In this document: in pieces, positions 56,289 to 64,000 of the stretch
How positions within the stretch are numbered: the stretch's first letter is position 1
Layout: each line of letters begins with the position of its first letter
From: Propionivibrio soli
GTDB taxonomy: Bacteria > Pseudomonadota > Gammaproteobacteria > Burkholderiales > Rhodocyclaceae
Reading direction: 5' to 3'
DNA length: 64,000 nt
Assembly (NCBI RefSeq): GCF_025770765.1
Contig: NZ_JANZKY010000011.1
Coordinates: 1 to 64,000, forward strand
Program-made: the position numbers and the translations under genes
Notes under the pieces: generated by a model
The model's database searches: none
Told to the model about the DNA's origin: nothing
Seen by the model: the letters and a program-made list of their open reading frames with translations, nothing else

Positions 56289-56915
56289 ATGCCGGTCATT
56301 GAGGTCCGCCACCCGCTCGTAAAACACAAAATCGGGCTCCTGCGGGAGGTCGACATCAGTACCAAAAAGTTCCGGGAGCTGACTGCCGAACTCGCGCGTT
56401 TGTTGACTTATGAGGCCTGTCGGGATTTCGAACTCGAGCACTGCACGATCCAGGGCTGGGCGGGGCCGGTCGAAATCGACCAGATCAAGGGCAAGAAGGT
56501 TTCGGTGGTTCCTATCCTGCGCGCCGGACTCGGCATGCTTGACGGCGTGCTGGACCTCATTCCGAGCGCGAAGGTGAGCGTGGTCGGCATCGCGCGCAAC
56601 CATGCGACGCTGATGCCCGAACCCTACTTCGAGCGCTTCGTCGGCAAGCTCGATGAGCGTATGGCGCTGATCATCGACCCGATGCTCGCCACCGGCGGTT
56701 CCCTGATCGCCACCATCGACATGTTGAAACGCAACGGCTGCAAGCAGGTGCGGGCATTGGTGCTCGTTGCCGCGCCCGAAGGCATCAAGGCGCTCGAAAA
56801 CGCCCATCCCGACGTCGACATCTACACAGCCGCGATCGACAGCCACCTCAATGAAGTCGGCTACATCATCCCCGGCCTCGGCGATGCGGGCGACAAGATT
56901 TTTGGAACCAAATAA
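56289..56915 (+). CDS. upp: Uracil phosphoribosyltransferase
   Basis: A 208-residue cytoplasmic salvage enzyme converting uracil and PRPP to UMP. Visible are [28 protein letters not shown], the PRPP-binding loop [15 protein letters not shown] (about 130-145) and the C-terminal uracil site [20 protein letters not shown] 56289 has GGAG six bases upstream. The uracil permease gene follows after 21 bases, giving an uptake-salvage operon. Confidence 0.97.
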   Translation: MPVIEVRHPLVKHKIGLLREVDISTKKFRELTAELARLLTYEACRDFELEHCTIQGWAGPVEIDQIKGKKVSVVPILRAGLGMLDGVLDLIPSAKVSVVGIARNHATLMPEPYFERFVGKLDERMALIIDPMLATGGSLIATIDMLKRNGCKQVRALVLVAAPEGIKALENAHPDVDIYTAAIDSHLNEVGYIIPGLGDAGDKIFGTK

Positions 56916-56936
56916 CCACAACGCTCAGGGAATCCG

Positions 56937-58175
56937 ATGACTACAACAACCCATGACCCCGTTTGGCGTACTGCCCTATCGGGGGCGCAAATCCTGTTCG
57001 TCGCTTTTGGCGCGACGGTGCTGGTGCCGCTGCTCACCGGCCTCAATCCAAGTCTTGCGTTGCTCGGCGCTGGTATCGGCACGCTGGTTTTCCAGCTGTG
57101 CACGCGCCGTGAAGTCCCGATCTATCTCGGGTCCAGCTTCGCTTTCATTGCACCCGTCATCTATTCCGTCAAAACGTGGGGCATGCCGGCAACCTTCGGC
57201 GCCTTGGCCGCCGCGAGCTTTTTCTATTACGTCGCCGCCGGCCTGGTCAAGTGGCGCGGCGTCGGTTTCATTCATCGGCTTCTGCCGCCAGTGGTGATCG
57301 GGCCAGTGGTCATGGTCATCGGTCTCGGCTTGGCCCAAGTCGCCGTCAACATGTCGATCGGTAAAGCCGGTGACCAACAGATCGTGCCTTACGGCACGGC
57401 GCTTTCGGTGGCAGCAATCTCGCTGCTGGCGACCATGCTGACGGCGATCCGTGCGCGCCGTCTGCTCAAGCTGGTGCCCATCCTGGTCGGTGTAGCGGTC
57501 GGTTACGTGGTCTCGATTCCGCTCGGCCTGGTCGATTTTTCCAAGGTGCTCAACGCGCCGTGGCTGGCGGTGCCGGCCTTCGGGTCGCCAGAATTCAACA
57601 TGTCGGCGATCATGTACATGATCCCGGTGGCGATTGCGCCGATCGTCGAGCACGTCGGCGGCATCCTGGCCATCGGCTCGGTGACCGGCAAAGACTTCAC
57701 GGAGGAGCCGGGCTTGCATCGCACGCTGCTGGGAGACGGTCTGGCGGTGAATATCGCCGGCCTGTTCGGCGGCCCTCCGGTGACCACCTACGGCGAGGTT
57801 ACCGGCGCGGTGATGCTGACCAAGAATTACAACCCGGTCGTGATGACCTGGGCAGCCTGTTTCGCGATCCTGATGGCGTTCGTCGGCAAATTCGGCGCAT
57901 TCCTGCAGACGATCCCGATGCCAGTCATGGGCGGCATCATGATGCTGCTCTTCGGTTCCATCGCGGGTATCGGCTTGAAGACGATCATGGATGGCCGGGT
58001 CGACCTCTCCAGCGCTCGCAACCTGTGCATCGTTTCCGTGACGCTCGTCACAGGCATCGGCGGTCTCGGCGTAACAATCGGTAGCTTTTCTCTGCAAGGC
58101 ATCAGCCTGTGTGGCGTTCTCGCCGTTCTGTTGAACCTGTTGCTGCCGCGCGAAGCGGTGGCACAGCAGGGGTGA
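56937..58175 (+). CDS. uraA: Uracil:proton symporter UraA
   Basis: A 412-residue inner-membrane transporter of the nucleobase-ascorbate (NCS2) family with 14 segments expected. Recognisable are FVAFGATVLVPLLTGLNPSLAL, QLCTRREVPIYLGSSFAFIAP, the loop IAPIVEHVGGILAIG with the uracil-binding Glu, and GGPPVTTYGEVTGAVMLTKNYN with another. Length fits UraA. It supplies uracil to Upp. Confidence 0.95.
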   Translation: MTTTTHDPVWRTALSGAQILFVAFGATVLVPLLTGLNPSLALLGAGIGTLVFQLCTRREVPIYLGSSFAFIAPVIYSVKTWGMPATFGALAAASFFYYVAAGLVKWRGVGFIHRLLPPVVIGPVVMVIGLGLAQVAVNMSIGKAGDQQIVPYGTALSVAAISLLATMLTAIRARRLLKLVPILVGVAVGYVVSIPLGLVDFSKVLNAPWLAVPAFGSPEFNMSAIMYMIPVAIAPIVEHVGGILAIGSVTGKDFTEEPGLHRTLLGDGLAVNIAGLFGGPPVTTYGEVTGAVMLTKNYNPVVMTWAACFAILMAFVGKFGAFLQTIPMPVMGGIMMLLFGSIAGIGLKTIMDGRVDLSSARNLCIVSVTLVTGIGGLGVTIGSFSLQGISLCGVLAVLLNLLLPREAVAQQG

Positions 58176-58206
58176 TTCTTTTATCAACATTGACTGGGAT
58201 GAAAAA

Positions 58207-59025
58207 ATGAAAAAACGCATATCGCTCCTCCTGATGGCGCTCGCCGCCTCCGCGATGTTCCTTGGCTGCAGTAAAAAAGAAGAAGCGCCGGCTCCGGCCG
58301 CCGCCCCCGCGCCGGCACCTGCCGCTGCGGCGGCCGCTCCGATCGTTATCGGCCTCGACGACAATTTCCCGCCGATGGGTTTCCGTGACGAGAAGAACGA
58401 ACTCGTCGGCTTCGACATCGATCTGGCGAAGGAAGCCGGCAAGCGCCTCGGTCGTGAAGTGACGTTCAAGCCGATCGACTGGAACGCTAAGGAAGCGGAA
58501 CTGAACGGCAAGCGCATCGACGTGCTGTGGAATGGCCTCACCATCACCGAAGAGCGCAAGGCCAACATTTTGTTCACCACGCCTTACCTCGCCAACCGCC
58601 AGATCGTCGTGGTGACCGACAAGTCGCCGATCAAGACCAAGGCCGATCTTAAGGACAAGATCGTCGGCGTGCAGGACGGCAGCAGCGCCGTCGACGCGGT
58701 TCAGAAGGACGCCGATGCCGCCAAGTCGATCAAGGAATTGAAGAAGTTTTCGGACAACGTGACCGCGTTGATGGACCTTTCCGCAGGCCGTCTCGACGCG
58801 CTCGTCGTCGACGAAGTGGTTGGCCGCTATTACACCTCGAAGAAGCCGGGTGAGTACCGTGTGCTCGAGGATAATTTCGGAACCGAGGACTACGGCGTCG
58901 GCACGCGCAAGGACGACACCGACTTGATGAGCAAGATCCAGAAGGCGCTTGACGATATGAAGGCCGACGGCACGGCGGCGAACATCTCGACCAAGTGGTT
59001 CGGCAGCGACATCGTCAAGAAGTAA
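58207..59025 (+). CDS. Amino-acid ABC transporter substrate-binding lipoprotein
   Basis: A 272-residue family 3 extracellular binding protein. MKKRISLLLMALAASAMFLG with Cys21 (FLGCSKK) is a lipobox, so it is anchored to a membrane, and an Ala/Pro linker (27-45) follows. The core holds DDNFPPMGFRDEKNELVGFDIDLAKEAGK split over the family's ligand lobe and VLWNGLTITEERK. Such proteins bind polar amino acids; the ligand is not evident. Permease and ATPase genes follow. A hairpin after the gene may give it higher expression than the permease. Confidence 0.93.
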   Translation: MKKRISLLLMALAASAMFLGCSKKEEAPAPAAAPAPAPAAAAAAPIVIGLDDNFPPMGFRDEKNELVGFDIDLAKEAGKRLGREVTFKPIDWNAKEAELNGKRIDVLWNGLTITEERKANILFTTPYLANRQIVVVTDKSPIKTKADLKDKIVGVQDGSSAVDAVQKDADAAKSIKELKKFSDNVTALMDLSAGRLDALVVDEVVGRYYTSKKPGEYRVLEDNFGTEDYGVGTRKDDTDLMSKIQKALDDMKADGTAANISTKWFGSDIVKK

Positions 59026-59046
59026 TTAATCAGCAGGAGACACGGG

Positions 59047-59078
59047 TCGGCCGCCGGCAATCGGCGGCCGATTCTTTA
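59047..59078 (+). terminator. Hairpin between binding-protein and permease genes
   Basis: TCGGCCGCCG (59047-59056) pairs with CGGCGGCCGA (59062-59071), loop GCAAT, followed by TTCTTTA. It is located 22 bases after the binding-protein stop codon. As in other ABC operons it probably attenuates read-through or protects the upstream mRNA. Confidence 0.7.
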
Positions 59079-59173
59079 GCTCTCCGCATCCGGCCATCCG
59101 GTAGACTGACGGCTTGCGCCGTTCGGTCTTCCTGGTGGCCGGATTTACTTATTCAGGGCTGCGAATTATTCCA

Positions 59174-59827
59174 ATGAACTACGTGTTCGATATTCTCCCG
59201 CCGTTGTTGCATGGGACCGGGGTGACCCTGCAGGTTTTCTGCATCACGCTCGTGCTTTCCGTTCCGCTCGGCTTGGCGCTGGCGTTGCTGCGCATCTCGC
59301 GGTTCCGGCTCGTCAGCAATCTGGTCAACGGCTACATCTGGCTGATGCGTGGCACGCCGTTGATGTTGCAGATGCTTTTCATCTACTTCGCGTTGCCGTT
59401 CGTGCCGGTGGTCGGTATCCGACTGCCCGATTTCCCGTCGGCCATCGTTGCCTTCGTGCTCAATTACGCCGCGTATTTCGCCGAGATCTTCCGCGCCGGC
59501 ATCCAGTCGATCGACCGGGGACAGTACGAAGGCGCGCGCGTGCTTGGTCTCACCTACGCCCAAACCATGCGGCGCATCGTGCTGCCGCAGGTCGTCAAGC
59601 GCATCCTGCCGCCGATCAGCAACGAGACGATCACACTGGTAAAGGATACCTCGCTGATTTACGTGCTGGCCATGAATGATCTTCTGCGCGCGGCACGCGG
59701 GATCGTGCAGCGCGACTTTACGACGACGCCGTTCGTCGTTGCCGCCACGTTCTACCTGATCATGACGCTGGTACTGACCTATGGCTTCCAGCGGCTCGAG
59801 AAGAAATATGCCGTCTATGATGAATGA
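59174..59827 (+). CDS. Amino-acid ABC transporter permease
   Basis: A 217-residue inner-membrane permease of the HisMQ family with five membrane segments. The opening [37 protein letters not shown], and the ATPase-contact EAA loop [20 protein letters not shown] (about 100-120) are visible. ATG 59174 matches the family N-terminus; the upstream frame to 59114 is rejected. A strong ribosome binding site is not seen. The ATPase gene overlaps its end by eight bases. Confidence 0.92.
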   Translation: MNYVFDILPPLLHGTGVTLQVFCITLVLSVPLGLALALLRISRFRLVSNLVNGYIWLMRGTPLMLQMLFIYFALPFVPVVGIRLPDFPSAIVAFVLNYAAYFAEIFRAGIQSIDRGQYEGARVLGLTYAQTMRRIVLPQVVKRILPPISNETITLVKDTSLIYVLAMNDLLRAARGIVQRDFTTTPFVVAATFYLIMTLVLTYGFQRLEKKYAVYDE

Positions 59828-60584
59828 AGCAATGATCCGTGCCGTTGACGTGCACAAGCATTTCGGCCCGGTCGAAGTCCTCAAGGGAGTGTCACTCGAC
59901 GTCGGCAAAGGCGAGGTGATCGCCGTCATCGGGCCTTCAGGGTCCGGCAAGAGCACCTTCCTGCGCTGTCTCATTCACCTCGAGACTGTGCACCGGGGAA
60001 CCATCGAGATCGAAGGCGAAAAGCTTGTGTCGACCGACGCCGGCGGGCATTGCCACTATGTTGCGGAACCCGATATCCGGCGCATCTGCGGCAAGATGGG
60101 CATGGTGTTCCAGCACTTCAACCTGTTTCCGCATCTCACTGTGCTGCAGAACGTCATCGAGGCGCCGATCACGGTCAAGGGCGTGCGCCGCGACGAGATC
60201 GTGCCGAAAGCCGAGGCATTGCTGCGCAAGGTCGGCCTCTTCGAGAAGCGCGACGCGTACCCGTCGCGCCTGTCCGGTGGGCAGAAGCAGCGCGTGGCAA
60301 TCGCACGAGCATTGGCCATGGAGCCCGACATCATGCTCTTCGACGAGCCGACTTCGGCGCTCGATCCCGAATTGACCGGCGAAGTGCTGCGCACAATGCG
60401 CGAGCTCGCCGAGGAACACATGACGATGGTCGTCGTCACCCACGAGATGGCTTTCGCGCGCGAGGTGGCGAGCCGGGTTGTTTTCATGGATGAAGGCAAC
60501 ATCGTCGAAGCGCGACCCGCACGGGAACTGTTCGCGTCTCCGCAGCATCCACGTACCCGAGCGTTCCTTGAGAACATGTTGTGA
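59820..60584 (+). CDS. Amino-acid ABC transporter ATP-binding protein
   Basis: About 254 residues, of the GlnQ/HisP type. Walker [15 protein letters not shown]-loop [15 protein letters not shown], signature [16 protein letters not shown], Walker [16 protein letters not shown] and the switch His [12 protein letters not shown] are all present. Several in-frame ATGs (59808, 59817, 59820, 59832) cluster over the end of the permease gene; 59820 is used here but 59832 would give the commonly conserved N-terminus [12 protein letters not shown]. Last gene of the importer operon. Confidence 0.95.
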   Translation: MNEAMIRAVDVHKHFGPVEVLKGVSLDVGKGEVIAVIGPSGSGKSTFLRCLIHLETVHRGTIEIEGEKLVSTDAGGHCHYVAEPDIRRICGKMGMVFQHFNLFPHLTVLQNVIEAPITVKGVRRDEIVPKAEALLRKVGLFEKRDAYPSRLSGGQKQRVAIARALAMEPDIMLFDEPTSALDPELTGEVLRTMRELAEEHMTMVVVTHEMAFAREVASRVVFMDEGNIVEARPARELFASPQHPRTRAFLENML

Positions 60585-60738
60585 TGAGGTCGCCCTTGGT
60601 TAACCCCTTGCCGCTGGCCACGTCTGGCGTTGCGCCGCCGGCCAGTTTCGACGGAGCGAAGAGCTTCTTCGCTAACCCCGTGCGGCGGGAGGAAAGCTTA
60701 CCCGACCCGATAAGGTGAGCGGGGGCTGAAGACTGCCG

Positions 60739-62664
60739 ATGACGCTTTCTGACGTCTTTTCCCCCAATGGGCTGCTGGCAAGCCGCATCCCCGGTTACCG
60801 GTTGCGGCCGCAGCAGCTCGAGATGGCCGAACGTATCGCAGCGGCGATTGAGAATAACAAAGTGCTTGTCGCCGAAGCGGGAACGGGCACTGGGAAGACG
60901 TTCGCCTACCTGGTTCCGGCGATGCTCTCCGGCGGCAAGGTGATCGTCTCGACGGGAACGAAGAATCTGCAGGATCAGCTGTTCTCCAAGGATATCCCAA
61001 TGGTGCGGGACGTCCTCGGTTCGCCCGTGCAGGTGGCGCTGCTCAAGGGGCGAGCGAACTACGTATGCCATTACCATCTGGAGCGCGCGCAGTCCGACGG
61101 GCGCTTTGCATCGCGAGAGGACGCGGCCGACGCGGCACGCATCGTGCGCTTCGCCAAGATCACCAAGACGGGCGACAAGGCCGAGTGCAGCGAGGTGGCC
61201 GAAAACTCGCCGGTGTGGGGAATGGTCACGTCGACGCGCGAGAATTGCCTCGGGCAGGACTGTCCGCATCATAAGGAGTGCTTCGTCCTGGCCGCGCGCC
61301 GTGCCGCGCTCGATGCCGACCTCGTGGTCGTCAATCATCATCTCTTCTTTGCCGATGTCATGCTGCGCGACGAAGGCACGGCCGAGCTGCTTCCCGCCTG
61401 CAACACCGTGATCTTCGACGAGGCGCATCAGTTGCCGGAGACGGCGAGCCTCTTCTTCGGCAACAACGTGTCTACGGCGCAGGTGCTCGACCTTGCGCGC
61501 GACGCACGCGTGGAAGGTCTTGCCTCGGCACGCGACTGTCTGGACCTGCCGAAGGTTTGCGGCGTCGTCGAGAAGGCGGCCAAAGACCTGCGGCTGACGA
61601 TGCCCGTTGAGCCGGGGCGCTTCTCGCTCGCGCAACTCGAAGAGCGCATGGGCTTCGACAACGGCCTCGTGGGGCTGATCCGCGAAGTCGACGTGCTGGC
61701 AGCGCTCCTGGAGACGCAAGCCCAACGCTCCGAAGGTCTGGAGAATTGCTGGCGCCGTGCCGGTGAGCTGACCGCGCTACTACGTCGCTGGCAGGCCGGG
61801 ACCGACACGGATTATGTGCGCTGGGGCGAGACCTATACGCACTCCCTGCAACTCAATGCGACACCGCTCAACATTTCGAGCATCATGCAGAAGCAAATGA
61901 GCGGCCATCCGCGCGCCTGGATCTTCACGTCGGCAACGCTTGCCGTGCAGAAGGACTTTGCGCACTACTGCGCCGAGATGGGCCTCGCGGATGCCGAATC
62001 CGCCGCCTGGGACAGCCCCTTCGACTACGGACAACAGGCCGTGTTGTACGCCCCCACGGGATTGCCTGATCCGAATACGTTCGCCTACACGGAGGCGGTG
62101 ATCCGTGCGGCGTTTCCGGTGGTCGAAGCCAGCGGCGGGCGGGCATTCTTTCTATGCACCTCGTTGCGCGCGATGCGGCGCGCCTATGATCTGCTGCAGG
62201 AGCATCTGCAACGCGCTGGCCTCGATTTCCCACTGTTGATGCAGGGGGAGGGAAGCAAGAACGAGCTGCTCGAACGTTTCCGCCGCCTCGGTAACGCCAT
62301 TCTCGTCGGCAGTCAAAGTTTCTGGGAAGGTGTGGATGTGCGTGGCGAAGCGCTGTCACTCGTCGTCATCGACAAGCTGCCCTTTGCACCTCCCGACGAT
62401 CCGGTACTTTCGGCGCGCATCGAGCGTATGAAGGCAGAGGGACGCAACGCCTTCATGGACTATCAGTTGCCGCGCGCGGTAATCAATGTCAAGCAAGGAG
62501 CCGGGCGGCTCATACGTGACGAGACTGATCGCGGCGTGCTGATGATTTGCGATCCCCGATTGGTCGGCAAGCATTATGGCAAACGCATTTGGCGCAGTCT
62601 GCCGCCGATGAAGCGGACTCGTGAGCTTGACGAAGTTCTCGCCTTTTTTGGAGGCGGGCGGTGA
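60739..62664 (+). CDS. ATP-dependent DNA helicase, DinG/YoaA family
   Basis: A 641-residue superfamily 2 XPD-like helicase. Walker A EAGTGTGKTFAYLVPAML (about 47-64), DEAH box VIFDEAHQLPE (about 228), and C-terminal motif VGSQSFWEGVDVRGE. Four cysteines typical of an iron-sulfur domain occur in YVCHYH, ENCLGQDC and HHKECF (about 112-180). The size matches YoaA more than DinG. It would unwind DNA in repair or fork rescue. The stop codon overlaps the start of the next gene (GTGA), so the ATP-grasp gene is probably coupled to it. Confidence 0.9.
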   Translation: MTLSDVFSPNGLLASRIPGYRLRPQQLEMAERIAAAIENNKVLVAEAGTGTGKTFAYLVPAMLSGGKVIVSTGTKNLQDQLFSKDIPMVRDVLGSPVQVALLKGRANYVCHYHLERAQSDGRFASREDAADAARIVRFAKITKTGDKAECSEVAENSPVWGMVTSTRENCLGQDCPHHKECFVLAARRAALDADLVVVNHHLFFADVMLRDEGTAELLPACNTVIFDEAHQLPETASLFFGNNVSTAQVLDLARDARVEGLASARDCLDLPKVCGVVEKAAKDLRLTMPVEPGRFSLAQLEERMGFDNGLVGLIREVDVLAALLETQAQRSEGLENCWRRAGELTALLRRWQAGTDTDYVRWGETYTHSLQLNATPLNISSIMQKQMSGHPRAWIFTSATLAVQKDFAHYCAEMGLADAESAAWDSPFDYGQQAVLYAPTGLPDPNTFAYTEAVIRAAFPVVEASGGRAFFLCTSLRAMRRAYDLLQEHLQRAGLDFPLLMQGEGSKNELLERFRRLGNAILVGSQSFWEGVDVRGEALSLVVIDKLPFAPPDDPVLSARIERMKAEGRNAFMDYQLPRAVINVKQGAGRLIRDETDRGVLMICDPRLVGKHYGKRIWRSLPPMKRTRELDEVLAFFGGGR

Positions 62665-64000
62665 ACGAACCGGTGCACGTGCCACTGGCGCCCTTGCCGC
62701 TCGACTGCCGGGCCGCTGCCGCCGTGCTCAATCGCGGCTGCGTCTGCAATTCGATCGATCACGAGTTGTTGCGCCACGCGCTCGAAAGCGGCTCGGGCGG
62801 CGGCATTTCGCATGCGGCGCTGCGGACTTCGCACCCGAATCTGTTTTCCGATACCGCCGTCTTTGTCGCTGAAGCGCATCTGCAGCGGATGGCCGATATC
62901 GTCGCAGCAATCGAACGTGTAGTGGCTCTCCCGGCGTGGCAGGAACGCGTCTTTGCCTATGCTCCGGAGAGCGCGCAGTATGTACCCGCAGCGGCGGGCG
63001 TTTTCCTCGGCTATGACTTCCACCTGGGCGCAGACGGCCCGCAACTGATCGAGATCAACACCAACGCCGGCGGCGCGTTGCTTAACGTGAAGTTGCTGCG
63101 CGCGCAACGCGAATGCTGCGCCCAACTCGAGATGCTACCCACCGAGCAAATCGCGATCGAGGCGGAGTTCGTACGCATGTTTCGCGCAGAATGGCGCCTC
63201 GCGCACGGCGATGCGCCCTTGCGTCGTGTGGCGATTGTCGACGAAGCGCCGACCGCACAATTCCTGGCGCCGGAGTTCGAGCTGTTCCGACAGCTGTTCG
63301 AGAGCGCCGGCTGGGAGGCCTATGTGCTCTCCCCAGATCAGCTGCAGTTCGACGGTCGTCGACTCCTCCATGCGGGCCAGTCGATCGACCTTGTCTACAA
63401 CCGCCTGACCGATTTCTCGCTCGACGATCCCGGGAATACTGCCTTGCGTGCCGCCTATCTGGCTGACGCCGTGGTGCTTACACCGCACCCACGCGCGCAT
63501 GCCCTGTACGCCGATAAACGCAATCTGGCCGCGCTTTCCGATGACGGCTGGTTGGCGTCGATCGGCGTTGGCGAAAACGATCGTCGTCTGCTGCGCGCAG
63601 GCGTCCCGGCAACCGAGACGGTGACGCCGGAGAATGCGCCGCGCTTCTGGGATGAGCGAAAACGCTGGTTCTTCAAACCGTCGGCCGGCTTCGGCAGCAA
63701 AGCGGCCTACCGCGGCGACAAGGTGACCACCCGGGTTTTCGCGGAGATCGCCCGCGGCGGTTATGTGGCGCAACGCCTGGTTCCGCCCTCGGAACGGCGT
63801 CTGCTCGTGGACGGTGTTGAGCAGGATCTGAAGATCGACCTGCGCAACTTCGTCTATCGCGGCGCTGTTCAACTCGTCTCGGCGCGCCTCTACCAGGGGC
63901 AAACGACGAATTTCCGCACGCGCGGTGGCGGCTTTGCGGCGGTGTTTGCCGTCAATTGCGGCGGCAACCGGGAGAGCGGATCAGTGGCGGCCCAGTTTTC
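62661..64000 (+). CDS. ATP-grasp-type protein, partial at the window end
   Basis: Open from GTG 62661 to the end of the window (about 446 codons) with no stop. It contains GYDFHLGADGPQLIEINTNAGG, a FFKPSAGFGSKAAY turn typical of an ATP-grasp nucleotide site (near 335), and DLRNFVYRGAVQLVSARLYQ with TNFRTRGGGFAAV near the end, as in ATP-grasp amide or peptide ligases. I do not recognise a specific family member, so no reaction is assigned. The GTGA overlap with the helicase gene suggests coupled translation. Confidence 0.72.
   Translation, partial: MNEPVHVPLAPLPLDCRAAAAVLNRGCVCNSIDHELLRHALESGSGGGISHAALRTSHPNLFSDTAVFVAEAHLQRMADIVAAIERVVALPAWQERVFAYAPESAQYVPAAAGVFLGYDFHLGADGPQLIEINTNAGGALLNVKLLRAQRECCAQLEMLPTEQIAIEAEFVRMFRAEWRLAHGDAPLRRVAIVDEAPTAQFLAPEFELFRQLFESAGWEAYVLSPDQLQFDGRRLLHAGQSIDLVYNRLTDFSLDDPGNTALRAAYLADAVVLTPHPRAHALYADKRNLAALSDDGWLASIGVGENDRRLLRAGVPATETVTPENAPRFWDERKRWFFKPSAGFGSKAAYRGDKVTTRVFAEIARGGYVAQRLVPPSERRLLVDGVEQDLKIDLRNFVYRGAVQLVSARLYQGQTTNFRTRGGGFAAVFAVNCGGNRESGSVAAQF

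Overview
The window reads as chromosomal DNA of a GC-rich Gram-negative bacterium, most likely a betaproteobacterium and possibly Rhodocyclales. Pointers are the rpsF-priB-rpsR-rplI-(dnaB) gene order, the rnfABCDGE-nth cluster, the aat-bpt pair, DUF1841, tripartite tricarboxylate transporter (TTT) genes and the many PAS-rich signalling proteins. Taxonomy is inference from gene content, not from a marker search. No tRNA, rRNA, CRISPR array, intact insertion sequence or prophage was seen.

Layout. 1-6529: the 3' end of a glycerol ABC-importer operon (permease tail, DUF2160 membrane protein, GlpV-like binding protein) followed by glycerol dehydrogenase, DhaK and DhaL, then a GlpR-type repressor with a GlpR-like palindrome upstream; together an oxidative glycerol to dihydroxyacetone to DHAP route. 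6687-9783: htpG behind a sigma-32-like promoter, a family 6 uracil/hypoxanthine-DNA glycosylase and a cysteine-patterned secreted protein. 9914-16759: a hybrid histidine kinase, an orphan PilB/GspE ATPase and an overlapping FIST-DUF1841 pair. 16912-24115 (minus strand): rnfABCDGE-nth and pyrD. 24184-32526: a second hybrid kinase, corA, and an overlapping HD-GYP/GGDEF-EAL pair for cyclic-di-GMP turnover. 32536-37870: P2A-type Ca2+ ATPase, bpt and aat (N-degron tagging), and an NlpC/P60 hydrolase. 38110-42262: acuI-like reductase, a degenerate REC-GGDEF protein and propionyl-CoA synthetase. 42545-43995: ribosomal operon rpsF-priB-rpsR-rplI, where priB seems to start at CTG. 44183-50621: a minus-strand block (UroD-like protein, TctC, TctA, TctB, Lrp regulator, CyuA-like cysteine desulfidase) lying between rplI and dnaB, which are usually adjacent in this group. 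51119-55815: dnaB, a transglutaminase-fold protein that has lost its catalytic triad, PhoH with a PIN domain, and a peroxiredoxin. 55949-56093: an apparent relic of a chemotaxis-receptor gene with its terminator. 56289-64000: upp-uraA uracil salvage, a polar amino-acid ABC importer, a DinG/YoaA-like helicase and an ATP-grasp gene cut by the window end.

The strongest candidates for unusual biology are the proteins that keep a fold but lose its chemistry (transglutaminase triad replaced by Ser/Gln/Asn; REC-GGDEF lacking both the phospho-Asp and GGDEF), the probable CTG start of priB, the catabolic block splitting rplI from dnaB with a methyltransferase-like UroD homologue beside a cysteine desulfidase, the alternating CX8C/CX10C secreted protein, and the chemoreceptor relic.
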